Position numbers and translations under genes: made by a program | NCBI GenBank assembly: GCA_009936995.1 | Contig: JAACDH010000370.1 | Span: forward strand, 1-36,901 | Source: Rhodobacterales bacterium | GTDB lineage: Bacteria; Myxococcota_A; UBA796; GCA-2862545 | DNA length: 36,901 bases | Reading direction: 5' to 3' | Shown: piece by piece, positions 1-9,652 of the stretch | Numbering within the stretch: position 1 is the stretch's first letter | Layout of the letters: every line of letters begins with the position of its first letter | Notes under the pieces: generated by a model | What the model saw: the letters and a program-made list of their open reading frames with translations, nothing else | Told to the model about the DNA's origin: nothing | The model's database searches: none

Positions 1-986
1 ACGCGGATGTAGGTGAGCTGACCGTAGCGGCCCTCTTCGAGCTTGAAGGCCAAGCCGATGAAGCCGTTGTCGCTGTTGGACTCGATGACGACCTCTTCGG
101 GGTTGTCTTCGTCGAGCGTAAGGGCGATGTTCTCGACCTCGGTGGGGTTGGGCAGGTACGCCTCTACCGCGTCGAGGAGGGGCTGCACGCCGCGGTTCTT
201 GTAGGCCGAGCCACAGAACACGGGAACCAGCTTACGGGCGATGGTTGCGTCGCGGATCGCCTTGGCGAAGGTGACATTGCTGACGGTCTCTTCGAGCATC
301 TCTTCCATCAGCTCGTCGCTGAACATGGAAGCGGCGTCGAGGAGCGCCTCGCGGGCTTCGTTGGCGTCGTCCATCATTTCAGCGGGGATGTCCGCCTCGC
401 GGATGATCTCGCCGTTATCGCCTTCGTTGTAGTAGGCGCGCATGTTGACCAGGTCGACCACACCCGCGAGGGTGTCTTCGATGCCGATGGGGAGCTGCGC
501 CAAGACCGCGTTGAGGCGAAGCTTCTCGCGGAGCTGGCCGGTGACGCGGGAGGGGTCGGCACCCTGGCGGTCGCACTTGTTGACGAAGGCGACGCGGGGC
601 ACGTTGTAGCGGCGCATCTGGCGATCGACCGTGATGGACTGCGACTGAACACCGGCCACGCCGCAGAGGACGAGGATCGCGCCATCGAGCACACGGAGTG
701 CGCGCTCGACTTCAATGGTGAAGTCCACGTGTCCGGGGGTGTCGATGATGTTGATGGAGATGTCTTTCCACTCGGTGTGCGTCGCCGCAGACTGAATGGT
801 GATTCCACGCTCGCGCTCGAGCTCCATGGAGTCCATGGTGGCGCCTACGCCGTCCTTGCCGCGCACCTCATGGATCGCGTGGATGCGGTCCGTGTAGAAA
901 AGAATGCGCTCGGTGAGCGTCGTCTTTCCGGAGTCGATGTGGGCGGAAATGCCGATATTGCGGACATTGGAGAGGTCTAGGGCCAA
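1..986 (-). CDS. fusA: Elongation factor G, mtEFG1/spdEFG1 type (N-terminal part)
   Basis: Ribosomal translocase GTPase; the window holds about 328 N-terminal residues and the C-terminus lies beyond the left edge. The G domain shows [13 protein letters not shown] (P-loop), [10 protein letters not shown] (switch I), [21 protein letters not shown] (switch II; here split as DTPGH then [10 protein letters not shown]) and NKCD (base specificity). The start is a TTG at 984-986, preceded by AGGAGG with 5 bases of spacing; no ATG or GTG lies in frame upstream. Several blocks ([52 protein letters not shown]) are closer to mitochondrial EF-G1 than to E. coli FusA, which reads HIDAGKTTTTER. That is the signature of the spdEFG1 subfamily of spirochaetes, planctomycetes and deltaproteobacteria. 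The specificity loop has NKCD where most EF-Gs have NKMD. Subfamily placement is from memory of family motifs, not from a tree. Confidence 0.95.
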   Translation of the reverse strand, partial: MALDLSNVRNIGISAHIDSGKTTLTERILFYTDRIHAIHEVRGKDGVGATMDSMELERERGITIQSAATHTEWKDISINIIDTPGHVDFTIEVERALRVLDGAILVLCGVAGVQSQSITVDRQMRRYNVPRVAFVNKCDRQGADPSRVTGQLREKLRLNAVLAQLPIGIEDTLAGVVDLVNMRAYYNEGDNGEIIREADIPAEMMDDANEAREALLDAASMFSDELMEEMLEETVSNVTFAKAIRDATIARKLVPVFCGSAYKNRGVQPLLDAVEAYLPNPTEVENIALTLDEDNPEEVVIESNSDNGFIGLAFKLEEGRYGQLTYIR

Positions 987-1412
987 GAGGTCCTCCTGGG
1001 GCTTCGCGAGCGCTGTATGCGGCGTGAAACCAAGCGTGAACAGGTCCCATTCAGAACAGCTGGATGGGCAATAGAGGCGCGGGTTAGCCCGCGCACCGCC
1101 GTTGTGCAAGCCCCTCCACAGTGTTTTCCCCATCGCTGTGGGGGGGCAGGGCCTGGAGACCGCCTATGAGATTCACAAACCCTCTTTTTCTCACCCATAA
1201 TCTGGTGGCTTGCCAGGATCGACGCCCACGGCTTGCACGTCAACAACGCGCTCATAATCAAGCTGTCCGGTTGGGGCCGCCAAGGAAATGAGCGCGATGT
1301 CTGGGCAGCCACAGTCCAATGGGGCGACTGCACGGCAAGCGATCGTTGGTTGTCCGATGGGTCCTGCGCGCGCGCAGTCCAGCTTTCCAGCTAATCCCGA
1401 GCGGTCTCTCCC
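987..1412. other. Gene-free fusA leader with two hairpins
   Basis: 426 bases without a convincing gene. Reading toward fusA on the minus strand there are two stem-loops. One at 1077-1094 has a perfect 7-bp stem GCGCGGG/CCCGCGC with a 4-base loop. The other at 1111-1146 pairs CCCCTCCACAG with CTGTGGGGGGG across a 14-base loop, with one wobble pair. Neither is followed by a T run on either strand, so they do not look like intrinsic terminators. They could be leader structures of the fusA mRNA. No tRNA or promoter could be assigned with confidence. Confidence 0.5.
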
Positions 1413-2024
1413 TTACAGCCCCAGCGCCCGTCGCACCTGCTCCTGCAAGAACGACACCACCGCCTCGTCCAGATCGCCGTCGCCCAAGTGAATCATCTGG
1501 GCCAACTGGGTGCGGTCCTCAATAGACAGCCGAACCAGCTGATGCATTGTAGAGACCGCAAGCAGGCGCCGCTCGGTGACGCTCCAGGTGGGCTGAAAGG
1601 CGCCCAACACAGCGTCGAGGTTGCCGTAGAGTGGCTCTGTCCAGTTGTTCAGCACCACGTCGGGCAGCTGGCCGCGATCGAGCACGTGTCGGACGGTCAT
1701 TCGGATGTGATTGCGGTGCGCACAGCAGAACACCCAGGCCGTGGCCACCAGGTCATCGACCAGGTCGGCCGGCGTGGTTCCCTGCAAGGACTTGGGAGAG
1801 TGCTCGGCCAGATCGTGGTGCAGCCGGGTGATGACTGTGTCGTACAGGCCCTGCTTGTCGGTGAAGTGGTAGGCGAGGGTGGCGACGTTGACCTCGGAGG
1901 CATTCGCCACCATTCGAATCGAGGTACCCGCAAAGCCATGATCCGCGAATAAGGGAAGTGCTTCGTCTAAGATTCGGGCGCGGGTGCGCTCTCCATCTAC
2001 CCGACTTCCGCGTGTCTTCGCCAT
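1413..2024 (-). CDS. TetR/AcrR family transcriptional regulator
   Basis: 203-residue one-component regulator. Residues about 12-62 form the TetR-type helix-turn-helix: RARILDEALPLFADHGF, then GTSIRMVANASEVNVATLAYHF, then KQGLYDTV, the usual three-helix pattern ending in the conserved YHF and K/LY positions. The remaining ~140 residues are the variable ligand-binding and dimerisation domain (LVDDLVATAWVFCCAHRNH and similar helices), so the ligand cannot be read from sequence. The family usually represses its own promoter and a neighbour. Here it is transcribed away from the glmU-like gene at 2101, with a 76-base gap that holds a candidate inverted repeat. Target and ligand unknown. Confidence 0.92.
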   Translation of the reverse strand: MAKTRGSRVDGERTRARILDEALPLFADHGFAGTSIRMVANASEVNVATLAYHFTDKQGLYDTVITRLHHDLAEHSPKSLQGTTPADLVDDLVATAWVFCCAHRNHIRMTVRHVLDRGQLPDVVLNNWTEPLYGNLDAVLGAFQPTWSVTERRLLAVSTMHQLVRLSIEDRTQLAQMIHLGDGDLDEAVVSFLQEQVRRALGL

Positions 2025-2035
2025 TCGTCGTCCCC

Positions 2036-2055
2036 AGTCCGTCGATAGTTGGACT
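2036..2055. promoter_or_regulatory. Candidate operator between tetR-like gene and glmU-like gene
   Basis: AGTCC at 2036-2040 and GGACT at 2051-2055 form an inverted repeat with a 10-base spacer, in the short divergent gap. The size suits a TetR dimer, but a 5-bp half-site arises easily by chance. Tentative. Confidence 0.25.
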
Positions 2056-2100
2056 CGGAGTGGTTAGCCCATTCCCCAGTCCCCGCCACCGAGTTCCACC

Positions 2101-3093
2101 ATGCCTATCTTGCACCTTGACGACACCTTGTCCCAAGCGCCCTTCGCCGGTCAGACCCTCGCCCAACACCTCAAGCACCTCGTGCCCGAAGGGGCGCACC
2201 TCGACGCGCGCTGGCCGACGGTGTCCCGCGAGCGTCTGGACGAGATGGTGCGAGAAGGCGGGTATATTCAAGTAGGTGACCAAATAATCGCCAGCTGTAA
2301 CCCTCAGCTCGGCGCCGTAGGGCTCCCGATCAAGCGCGGGCCGAACGACCCTATCCAAGCCACCGACGCTTGGACCCTTTGCCGAGCATCGCAGCGGGTA
2401 ATCGAGCGGCGGCTTCGCGGGCACATGTCGGCGGGCGTACACATCGTCGATCCGGCCCGCACCCTCGTCGGCCCACAGGTCACCCTCGAAGCGGGCTCAA
2501 TCCTCTGGCCAGACTGTACATTGCTGGGTAAAACCCACGTATCTAAGGGCGCCCAAATTCTGTCCGGCTGCTGGCTTATGGACACCACCGTTGGAGAGTC
2601 CGCGGTGATCAAACCCCACAGTGTGTGCACCAAAGCCCAAGTGGGTCCAGGCTGCAATGTTGGCCCCATGGCGCATCTGCGTCCGGGTACTGTGCTGCTG
2701 CGCGACGCCAAAGTGGGCAATTTCGTCGAGATCAAAAAGACCGTGATGGGCGAGGGGGCCAAGGCCTCGCACCTCACCTACCTCGGCGACACCACTGTGG
2801 GTCCGGCCGCCAACATCGGCGCCGGCACCATCACCTGCAACTATGACGGCTTCGGCAAGCATTCCACCTACATCGGGGCCAACGCCTTTATTGGGTCGAA
2901 TAGCGCCCTCGTCGCCCCCATCCGCATCGGAGATGGCGCCATCGTCGGCGCTGGCAGCACCCTCACCGCCGACGTGTCCGACAACGACCTCGCCGTCGAG
3001 CGCGCCGACGCCCGGGTGCTCAAGGGCTACGCCAAACGCCTCAACGCCCGCAACCAAGTCGCAGCGGCCAAGGCCAAGGCCAACAAGCCATGA
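2101..3093 (+). CDS. GlmU-like left-handed beta-helix acetyltransferase lacking the uridylyltransferase domain
   Basis: 330 residues. From about residue 95 to 313 it follows the GlmU acetyltransferase half: linker helix, HIVDP, hexapeptide-repeat turns, AHLRPGTVLL, VGNFVEIKK, SHLTYLGDTTVG with the catalytic-type His224 (E. coli His363), NIGAGTITCNYDG, and a Lys-rich tail. Known role of that half: acetyl-CoA-dependent acetylation of glucosamine-1-phosphate on the way to UDP-GlcNAc. The roughly 230-residue N-terminal nucleotidyltransferase of normal GlmU is absent; there is no glycine-rich LxxGxGTRM loop. About 75-90 unrelated-looking residues stand in its place, although PFAGQTLAQHL faintly recalls the AGKPLLEHVL stretch of nucleotidyltransferases. 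Its stop overlaps the helicase start (ATGA), so the two are probably co-transcribed. The ATG has only a weak ribosome site. It might act on a different sugar. Confidence 0.85.
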   Translation: MPILHLDDTLSQAPFAGQTLAQHLKHLVPEGAHLDARWPTVSRERLDEMVREGGYIQVGDQIIASCNPQLGAVGLPIKRGPNDPIQATDAWTLCRASQRVIERRLRGHMSAGVHIVDPARTLVGPQVTLEAGSILWPDCTLLGKTHVSKGAQILSGCWLMDTTVGESAVIKPHSVCTKAQVGPGCNVGPMAHLRPGTVLLRDAKVGNFVEIKKTVMGEGAKASHLTYLGDTTVGPAANIGAGTITCNYDGFGKHSTYIGANAFIGSNSALVAPIRIGDGAIVGAGSTLTADVSDNDLAVERADARVLKGYAKRLNARNQVAAAKAKANKP

Positions 3094-5360
3094 GTGATGA
3101 GATCGAAGGGCCACTCGAAGAGCAACCCTCACACCGTCAGCACCTCACCCCCGAACAGTACCGCGCCGTCACCACCATCGACGGGCCGCTGTTGATTCTC
3201 GCCGGGGCAGGGTCGGGCAAAACCCGGGTGCTCACCCGCCGCATCGCCGAGATCCTCCACCAGGGTATTCCCGCTCAGCAGATCCTGGCGGTGACGTTCA
3301 CCAACAAAGCCGCCGCCGAGATGCGCGAGCGCGTCCTCGAGCTCATCGGAGACGCCGCCGAGAAGGTGTGGGTCAGCACCTTTCACAGCACCTGCTGCCG
3401 CATCCTCCGCGCCGACATCGAGCACATCGGCTACACCCGTCGCTTCGCCATCTACGACGACGACGACCAGGTGCGCATTCTCAAAGACCAGATGGACGTG
3501 TGGGGCTATGACCGCACCGCCGTCGACGTGCGGTCCATCCGCAGCCAGATCGACCACTACAAGAACCGGATGATCACCGTTGATCAAGTGGTCTCCGAGC
3601 GCCGTATCCACCTAAACAGTCCCTTAGTCAAGATGTGGCGCGGCTACAACGACGCCATGCACGCCAGCGACGCGTTGGACTTCAACGACCTCATCGGGCA
3701 CACCGTCAAGCTCTTTAAAGAGCACCCCGCCATTCTGGCCAAGTGGCGCGACCGCTTCCAGTACGTCATGGTCGACGAGTACCAAGACACCAACCGCGGC
3801 CAGTACGATCTGCTCACTCATTTGGTCAGTGGCCACGGCAACATCGCTGTGGTCGGAGACGATGACCAGTCCATCTACGGCTTTCGCGGGGCCGACGTCT
3901 CCATCATCCTCAACTTCGAGCGAGACAACCCGGAGGCCGCTGTCATCCGGCTCGAGCAGAACTACCGCAGCACCAAGAATATCCTCAGTGTGGCCAACGC
4001 CGTGGTTCAGATCAACAACAATCGCCTCGACAAGAAGCTGTGGACCCAATCGCCCAACGGCGCCAAAGTTCAGCTGTCCATCGCCCAAGACGAACAAGAC
4101 GAGGCCAAGCGGGTGGTTCGGCAGATCACCAAGGTGCGTCGCCACGGCCACAACTACGAAGACATCGCCATTATCTATCGTACCAACGCCATGTCTCGTC
4201 CCCTCGAGACCGAGCTCACCCGGGCGAAGATCCCGTTTCGCATCGTGGGCGGCAAGAAGCTCTACGATCGCCGCGAGATCCGCGACATCCTCGGCTATCT
4301 GCGGGTCATCGTCAATCCCGCCGACGACGCCGCGGTCCTGCGCATCATCAACGTCCCCAGGCGGGGCATCGGCGCCAAGACCCTCTCCAAGATCCGCGCC
4401 GACGCCGCGACCCGGGGCACGCCGCTGCTGGTGGTCGCCCGCGCGGGCGTCTCCGGCAAGGCAGGTGACGGCGTAAAAGCGTTCTCCAACCTCCTCGACG
4501 AGCTCACCGATGCCGCCCGCGATAAGCCCCTGCGCGAGCTCGTCACCACGGTCATCGAACGCAGCGGATACCGCGCCGCCCTCCAAGCCGACAAAACGGA
4601 CAAAGACGAGCTCACCCTAGACGCCAGAGGCCGCCTCGCCAACATCGACGCCCTCATCGCCGACGCCGCCACCTTCAAGCCACCAGAGAGCGTGTGGACG
4701 AACATGGACGCGCTCACCGCCTGGCTCGACAGCATCACGCTCGCCGCCGACACCAAAAACATTCCGCCGGGCGGCGAGGTCACCCTAATGACCGTGCACA
4801 GCTCCAAGGGCCTCGAGTTCCCCGTGGTGTTCTGCATCCAGCTCAACGAGGGCAAGTTCCCCCACAGCCGCAGCGAAGAGCAGTCCATCGACGAAGAGCG
4901 CCGACTCGCCTACGTCGCCTTCACGCGCGCCATGCAGCGATTGATCATCAGCCGCACCCAAAAAAGTCGTGCGATGTCCAACGGGCGCTTCAACACCACC
5001 GAAGCAAAACCGTCCCGCTTCCTGTTTGGCCTGCCCCAAGCGGCCTGCGACGGAGAGATCCCCAGCGGCGCTCCCGCCCGTAGCCCCCAAGAAGAGCGCA
5101 TCTTAGACAGCCCAGGTAAAGCCAAGCTCAACGCGTTCATCCGCAATCGCCGGGCCAGCGCGCTGCCAGATAACGCAGTTTTGATGGAGCTTGAGTCCAT
5201 GGACCAGCTCCAAGTCGGCGTGAAATTGCTGCTCGACGGCAAGGGCATGTGCGAAATCATCAAGCTCAAAGGCAGCATGATTCGCGTCACCTTGTCTACA
5301 GGACGCTCCACCTGGCTGCCACTGCAAGGTCTTCAGGCTCAAGTGGTCGTCAACGACTAG
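3090..5360 (+). CDS. UvrD/PcrA-type superfamily 1A DNA helicase
   Basis: 756-residue 3'-5' DNA helicase of the UvrD/PcrA/Rep group, which acts in nucleotide-excision and mismatch repair and in clearing replication and recombination intermediates. All SF1A motifs are visible in order: Q motif near LTPEQYRAV, Walker A GAGSGKT (39-45), TFTNKAAAEM, FHSTCCRILR, DEYQDTN (about 229), GDDDQSIYGFRGA, LEQNYRS, TLMTVHSSKGLEFPVVF, and RLAYVAFTRAMQRL. A C-terminal segment of about 55 residues (MDQLQVGVKLLL to the end) resembles the Tudor-like tail of PcrA/UvrD, which contacts RNA polymerase in that family. Length is typical. The start ATG overlaps the upstream stop by 4 bases, suggesting translational coupling. 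PcrA versus UvrD naming is not decided. Confidence 0.95.
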   Translation: MSDEIEGPLEEQPSHRQHLTPEQYRAVTTIDGPLLILAGAGSGKTRVLTRRIAEILHQGIPAQQILAVTFTNKAAAEMRERVLELIGDAAEKVWVSTFHSTCCRILRADIEHIGYTRRFAIYDDDDQVRILKDQMDVWGYDRTAVDVRSIRSQIDHYKNRMITVDQVVSERRIHLNSPLVKMWRGYNDAMHASDALDFNDLIGHTVKLFKEHPAILAKWRDRFQYVMVDEYQDTNRGQYDLLTHLVSGHGNIAVVGDDDQSIYGFRGADVSIILNFERDNPEAAVIRLEQNYRSTKNILSVANAVVQINNNRLDKKLWTQSPNGAKVQLSIAQDEQDEAKRVVRQITKVRRHGHNYEDIAIIYRTNAMSRPLETELTRAKIPFRIVGGKKLYDRREIRDILGYLRVIVNPADDAAVLRIINVPRRGIGAKTLSKIRADAATRGTPLLVVARAGVSGKAGDGVKAFSNLLDELTDAARDKPLRELVTTVIERSGYRAALQADKTDKDELTLDARGRLANIDALIADAATFKPPESVWTNMDALTAWLDSITLAADTKNIPPGGEVTLMTVHSSKGLEFPVVFCIQLNEGKFPHSRSEEQSIDEERRLAYVAFTRAMQRLIISRTQKSRAMSNGRFNTTEAKPSRFLFGLPQAACDGEIPSGAPARSPQEERILDSPGKAKLNAFIRNRRASALPDNAVLMELESMDQLQVGVKLLLDGKGMCEIIKLKGSMIRVTLSTGRSTWLPLQGLQAQVVVND

Positions 5361-5452
5361 CAACCTACTAAACTGTAAAGCTGCCGAACACGTGTCTTTT
5401 TCCGCCACAAGTGTGCTAGGTTTCCACCCAACTCGAAAGGCCAAGTACGCCC

Positions 5453-6400
5453 ATGATCGCCACCTGCCCGTCTTGCACGGCTCGATACAAAATCAACGCG
5501 TCCAAAATCAAAGGTCGCGGCGCTAAAATTACCTGCCCAAAGTGCAGCCGCGGCTTCGTGGTGTACCGCGAGGGCGAGGGCCCGGAAATAGCAAAGAAGA
5601 AGCGGGTTCCCAAGAACGTGTCCAGCTGGGATTTCCGTACTTTGGGCCTCACTTGGCGTGTCCGCAGCGCCAGCGGCAAAGCCTACGACTTCTTCGATCT
5701 AAACACCCTGCGCTCCTTCTTAGACGACGGTCAGGTCGACTCCGAGGACGTCATCACCTACGACAACCGCGACTGGTCGCGCATCTGTGAAGTCTCCGAC
5801 CTCGACGCCTTCTTCTACGAGGTGTGGGAAAAGGCAAAACGGGGTGAGATCAGCATCGCCGCGCCCGAAGACGACTACGACGAAGACGAAGACGACGCAG
5901 ACGATCCAACCACCATTGTCGACCGGGGCTCCGAGCTCGCCAGCGAGCTACGCCGAGCGGTCTCCAGCGCAGACACCCCCGCATCCGTCTCCCGCACCAC
6001 CCTCCCGCACCCCGAAGGGCACGGAAAAACGCCTGCCAATATCCTCATCGAAGAAAGCACTCCAGCGGCTTTGGGCTCCTCACCAGCCCTCACGAAAAAA
6101 GACGGCGCGGCCCAAACGAACAGCAGCGCTCACCCGTCCACCCAACAAGATGACGATTCGAATTACCCCTTGCTCCTGCTCACCAGCATCATCGTCGCGA
6201 TCGTGGCGGCCATCCTGTACTCCAGCCTCTTCGCACCCAACAACCGGTCGGCAACGGCGCCCACACACACGCCTGTACCCGCGGCGGCGCCAGCCCCTCG
6301 AGCAGCACCGACACCTGAAGCAGCAACCGAAGCGCCGCCAGCTTCGCCCAAGTCCGCTCCAGAGACCGCACCGAAAACAACCCCACCGGCCCCCATCTAG
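5453..6400 (+). CDS. Zinc-ribbon / GYF-like single-pass membrane protein
   Basis: 315 residues, function unknown. Residues 1-40 are an MJ0042-type zinc ribbon with two CxxC pairs (TCPSC and TCPKC). Residues about 62-135 (TWRVRSASGKAYDFFDL, LRSFLDDGQV, DWSRICEVSDLDAFF) resemble the GYF_2-like 'peek at position' domains of deltaproteobacterial zinc-ribbon proteins. An acidic stretch (DDYDEDEDDADD) and a low-complexity linker follow, then one membrane helix at about 238-260 (YPLLLLTSIIVAIVAAILY) and a Pro/Ala-rich tail. By the positive-inside rule and the cysteine content the ribbon should be cytoplasmic and the tail periplasmic. First of four neighbouring genes with a Cys4 ribbon. The start has only a distant AAAGG, 92 bases after the helicase stop. 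Confidence 0.85.
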   Translation: MIATCPSCTARYKINASKIKGRGAKITCPKCSRGFVVYREGEGPEIAKKKRVPKNVSSWDFRTLGLTWRVRSASGKAYDFFDLNTLRSFLDDGQVDSEDVITYDNRDWSRICEVSDLDAFFYEVWEKAKRGEISIAAPEDDYDEDEDDADDPTTIVDRGSELASELRRAVSSADTPASVSRTTLPHPEGHGKTPANILIEESTPAALGSSPALTKKDGAAQTNSSAHPSTQQDDDSNYPLLLLTSIIVAIVAAILYSSLFAPNNRSATAPTHTPVPAAAPAPRAAPTPEAATEAPPASPKSAPETAPKTTPPAPI

Positions 6401-6427
6401 GGTGGTGGCTAAGCCGCGGAGTTTTGT

Positions 6428-8310
6428 TTGAAAATCCAATGCGAAAACTGCGCGATCCAACACGAGCTAGATCCGCCTTCCTGGGTCGTGTCCTCTGGAC
6501 GTGCATTCCGATTCCGCTGCAAAAGCTGCGGCCATAACCAGAGCGTCCAACACAACCCCGGGTCCGAGACCAAACCCGAGGTGCCCTCCGCGGCACTCGT
6601 GCTGGAAAACCCCGAAGATTTACCGTCCCCACAGGCCCCTTCGGTCCCCAACGCCAACGACGACGGCCCCAAAGACATGCTCGACGAGCTCCCCAACGAC
6701 CCGTCCGAACGCCCAGAGGATGCCGTATTCCTCAAACAGAACGGCCAGATCTACATGGTCCGCGACTGGCAAACGCTCACTCGCTGGATACAAGAACAGC
6801 GCGTAGATCAACACGACTTGGTGTCCGAAAGCGGTGTGCGCTGGCAGCCCATCGGCAGCCACGAAGACCTGGTGCAGTACTTCACAGACACCCCAGACCC
6901 CGCCGCCGAGCCCAGCGATGACTCACCGGCGCTACCGCCACAATCCGCGCCCTCGGAAGAGCAGGACGCAGCAGAGCCACAGCCCGCTGAACCGCCCACA
7001 CCCAGCTTACCAGAGCCCATAGAACCGCAGGAGCCGCCCGCTCCTTCCGCGAATGAGGCCTTCGCACCCTTGGGCGGCGAAACGCCTTTCTTGGGTGGCG
7101 GAACGATCAATCCGGGCCACTGGCACGACGACGACACCGAAGGCGTCCCCACCGGACTGCCCTTTTTACCCACCGAGGGCGGTGGAGAGGAGGCCTTCGA
7201 AGAACCTTTCGGAGAGACGCCATCCTTTAAGCTGCCGCCGACAAGCGAAAGGCTCGAGGCCAGCTCCGACCTCAACGAGATGCCCGTCATGGGCGAGCTC
7301 CCCCCGCCCGATCTCTCCAGCGATTCATTGAATGTCGAGGATGCGGCCCTCGACGACGCCCCACCACCGCTCCCCATACTCACGCCATTCGCCAGCGAGT
7401 CCGCACCCGAATGGAACGACCTCATGGTCGGCGAAGAGGCTAACCTCGGCGCCCCACCGGCTGTACCCGAGGTCTTCGAAGAGGACGACAGCAGCGAACC
7501 CGTCTTCGAAGAGGACGACAGCAGCGAACCGGATGAAGAAGACGCCAGCCTCGAACCGGAGGACGACTTCACGGGCGCCCCAGCGTTCGAGACCTTCTCA
7601 AGCAACGGGCCCCCAGCAGAGCCCAGCGGCTATGACGACGGCTGGACCGAAGACTCAGATCCCTACTTCGTCGTGCCGCCTACCCCAGCCCTACACAAAG
7701 CGGCCCTCTTCGTGGCTTTACTTTTGCTCCTGGCGGCGTTCGCGTGGTCGACCAGCGACGTGTTCAGTAGCACCCAAGTTACCCCGCCTCCCATCGACGA
7801 GGTCGACATCGCCGATGTCATCCCCAGTCCTCAGCCTGCCATCTCAGCCGAGGCCCCCGACGAACCTCTCGACCGTCCCGAAAAAGTCGACGAGGCGCCC
7901 GACAAGAGTATCGCCGACGCTGCCGCAAAAGATCCTACTCCCGAGCCGGCCTCCATCAAGCGGACCGTGCCAGCGCCAGTGGCCAAACCCACGCCGGTGG
8001 CCAAACCCACGCCGGTGGCCAAACCCACGCCAGTGGCCAAACCCACGCCGACCACCCAGCCATCGTTGAGTAAGCTCATCGGCCAAGGCTGGGACAACAT
8101 AGACGATAATCCGGCCGCCGCTGCCGACTTCTTCAAGAAAGCCCTGGGAATAAGTAGCCGCAATGCCCTGGCCAACCAAGGCTACGGTTACGCCAAGCTG
8201 AAGCTGGGCGACACAGCCACCGGTAAGAAGCACTTATGCAAGGCGAAGTCCAGTGGAGTCGCCGACGTCCAGGCCGAAGTCTCCGGCATCTTAGGACAGT
8301 ACAATATCTC

Positions 8311-8320
<10 letters not shown>
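6428..8320 (+). CDS. Zinc-ribbon / GYF-like membrane protein with C-terminal TPR-like domain
   Basis: 630 residues. TTG start at 6428 with GGAG about 8 bases upstream, so that IQCENC, the first CxxC, follows immediately. The second CxxC is CKSC. A GYF_2-like segment (QIYMVRDWQTLTRWIQEQRV, then LVSESGVRWQPIGS) lies near residues 100-150. A long acidic, Pro-rich region of about 270 residues follows, with an exact 10-residue duplication (VFEEDDSSEP twice). One membrane helix lies at about 424-443. Then come a Lys-Pro-Thr-Pro-Val-Ala repeat and a C-terminal helical repeat at about 550-630 (LIGQGWDNIDDNPAAAADFF, NALANQGYGYAKL, KKHLCKAK, NISCP). The C-terminal domain is paralogous to that of the next gene, including two cysteines. 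Probably cytoplasmic ribbon, periplasmic TPR. Function unknown; similar architectures occur in deltaproteobacterial gliding and envelope proteins. Confidence 0.85.
7472..7531 (+). repeat. Two 30-base direct repeats inside the acidic linker
   Basis: Units 7472-7501 and 7502-7531 differ only at the last base and encode VFEEDDSSEP twice. Recent in-frame duplication in a low-complexity linker. Confidence 0.95.
7979..8050 (+). repeat. Four 18-base tandem repeats encoding a Pro/Lys/Thr/Val linker
   Basis: Four consecutive copies of GTGGCCAAACCCACGCC plus G or A. Each encodes six residues (VAKPTP), placed between the membrane helix and the TPR-like domain. Copy number changes would alter spacer length without shifting the frame. 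Confidence 0.95.
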
Positions 8321-9270
<950 letters not shown>

Positions 9271-9283
9271 AGCGGAGGACCTC

Positions 9284-9577
9284 ATGTCTAACGAAGACGA
9301 TTACTTCAAGCGCATCGAAAACGAGAAGAAGGCGGCACTCAAATCCAAGATCGACACCGACGCGTCCGCAGTGGCCTCTGCTGAGCGCAAGGCCACACAT
9401 TGGCACAAGTGCGGCAAGTGCGGTCAAGACATGGAAACCCTCGCCTACCGCGGCGTCGAGATCGAGAAGTGCCCAGATTGCCATTCCGTTCTTCTCGATC
9501 CCGGCGAGCTTCAGATCCTCGCTGGCGAAGAGAGCGCGACCCTGGGCAGTTTCTTCGGAATGTTCTCAAAGAGCTAG
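9284..9577 (+). CDS. zf-TFIIB-type zinc-ribbon protein
   Basis: 97 residues, soluble. Good ribosome site: GGAGG ends 5 bases before the ATG. A charged N-terminal helix (DDYFKRIENEKKAALKSKI) is followed by a zf-TFIIB-family ribbon: CGKCGQDMETLAYRGVEIEKC, here with CxxC at HKCGKC and CPDC, then the typical LDPGEL that ends this domain. Bacterial members are small proteins of unknown role, thought to bind a metal ion through the four cysteines. It is the last of four consecutive genes with Cys4 ribbons and the only one without a membrane helix. A terminator follows immediately. Confidence 0.88.
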   Translation: MSNEDDYFKRIENEKKAALKSKIDTDASAVASAERKATHWHKCGKCGQDMETLAYRGVEIEKCPDCHSVLLDPGELQILAGEESATLGSFFGMFSKS

Positions 9578-9603
9578 TCTCAACCCAAACGCAGACACAG
9601 AAA

Positions 9604-9638
9604 AGCGCCGGCCCAAGACAGGATCGGCGCTCTTTTTT
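9604..9638. terminator. Bidirectional intrinsic terminator
   Basis: AGCGCCG (9604-9610) pairs with CGGCGCT (9625-9631). A six-T run follows on the plus strand and an A run precedes it, giving T's on the minus strand. It sits between converging genes ending at 9577 and 9653, and so probably ends both transcripts. Confidence 0.85.
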
Positions 9639-9652
9639 GCGACGTATCCTGT

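Noticed and set aside
1115-1129. 15-base sequence TCCACAGTGTTTTCC shared with 34381-34395 beside dnaA
   Set aside because: About one such match is expected by chance in a window of this size; it resembles a weak DnaA box but has no other support at the fusA end.
3624-4586. Long open frame (320 codons) antisense to the helicase gene
   Set aside because: GC-rich codon shadow of the plus-strand helicase; repetitive Val/Gly/Asp composition, no domain, no ribosome site.
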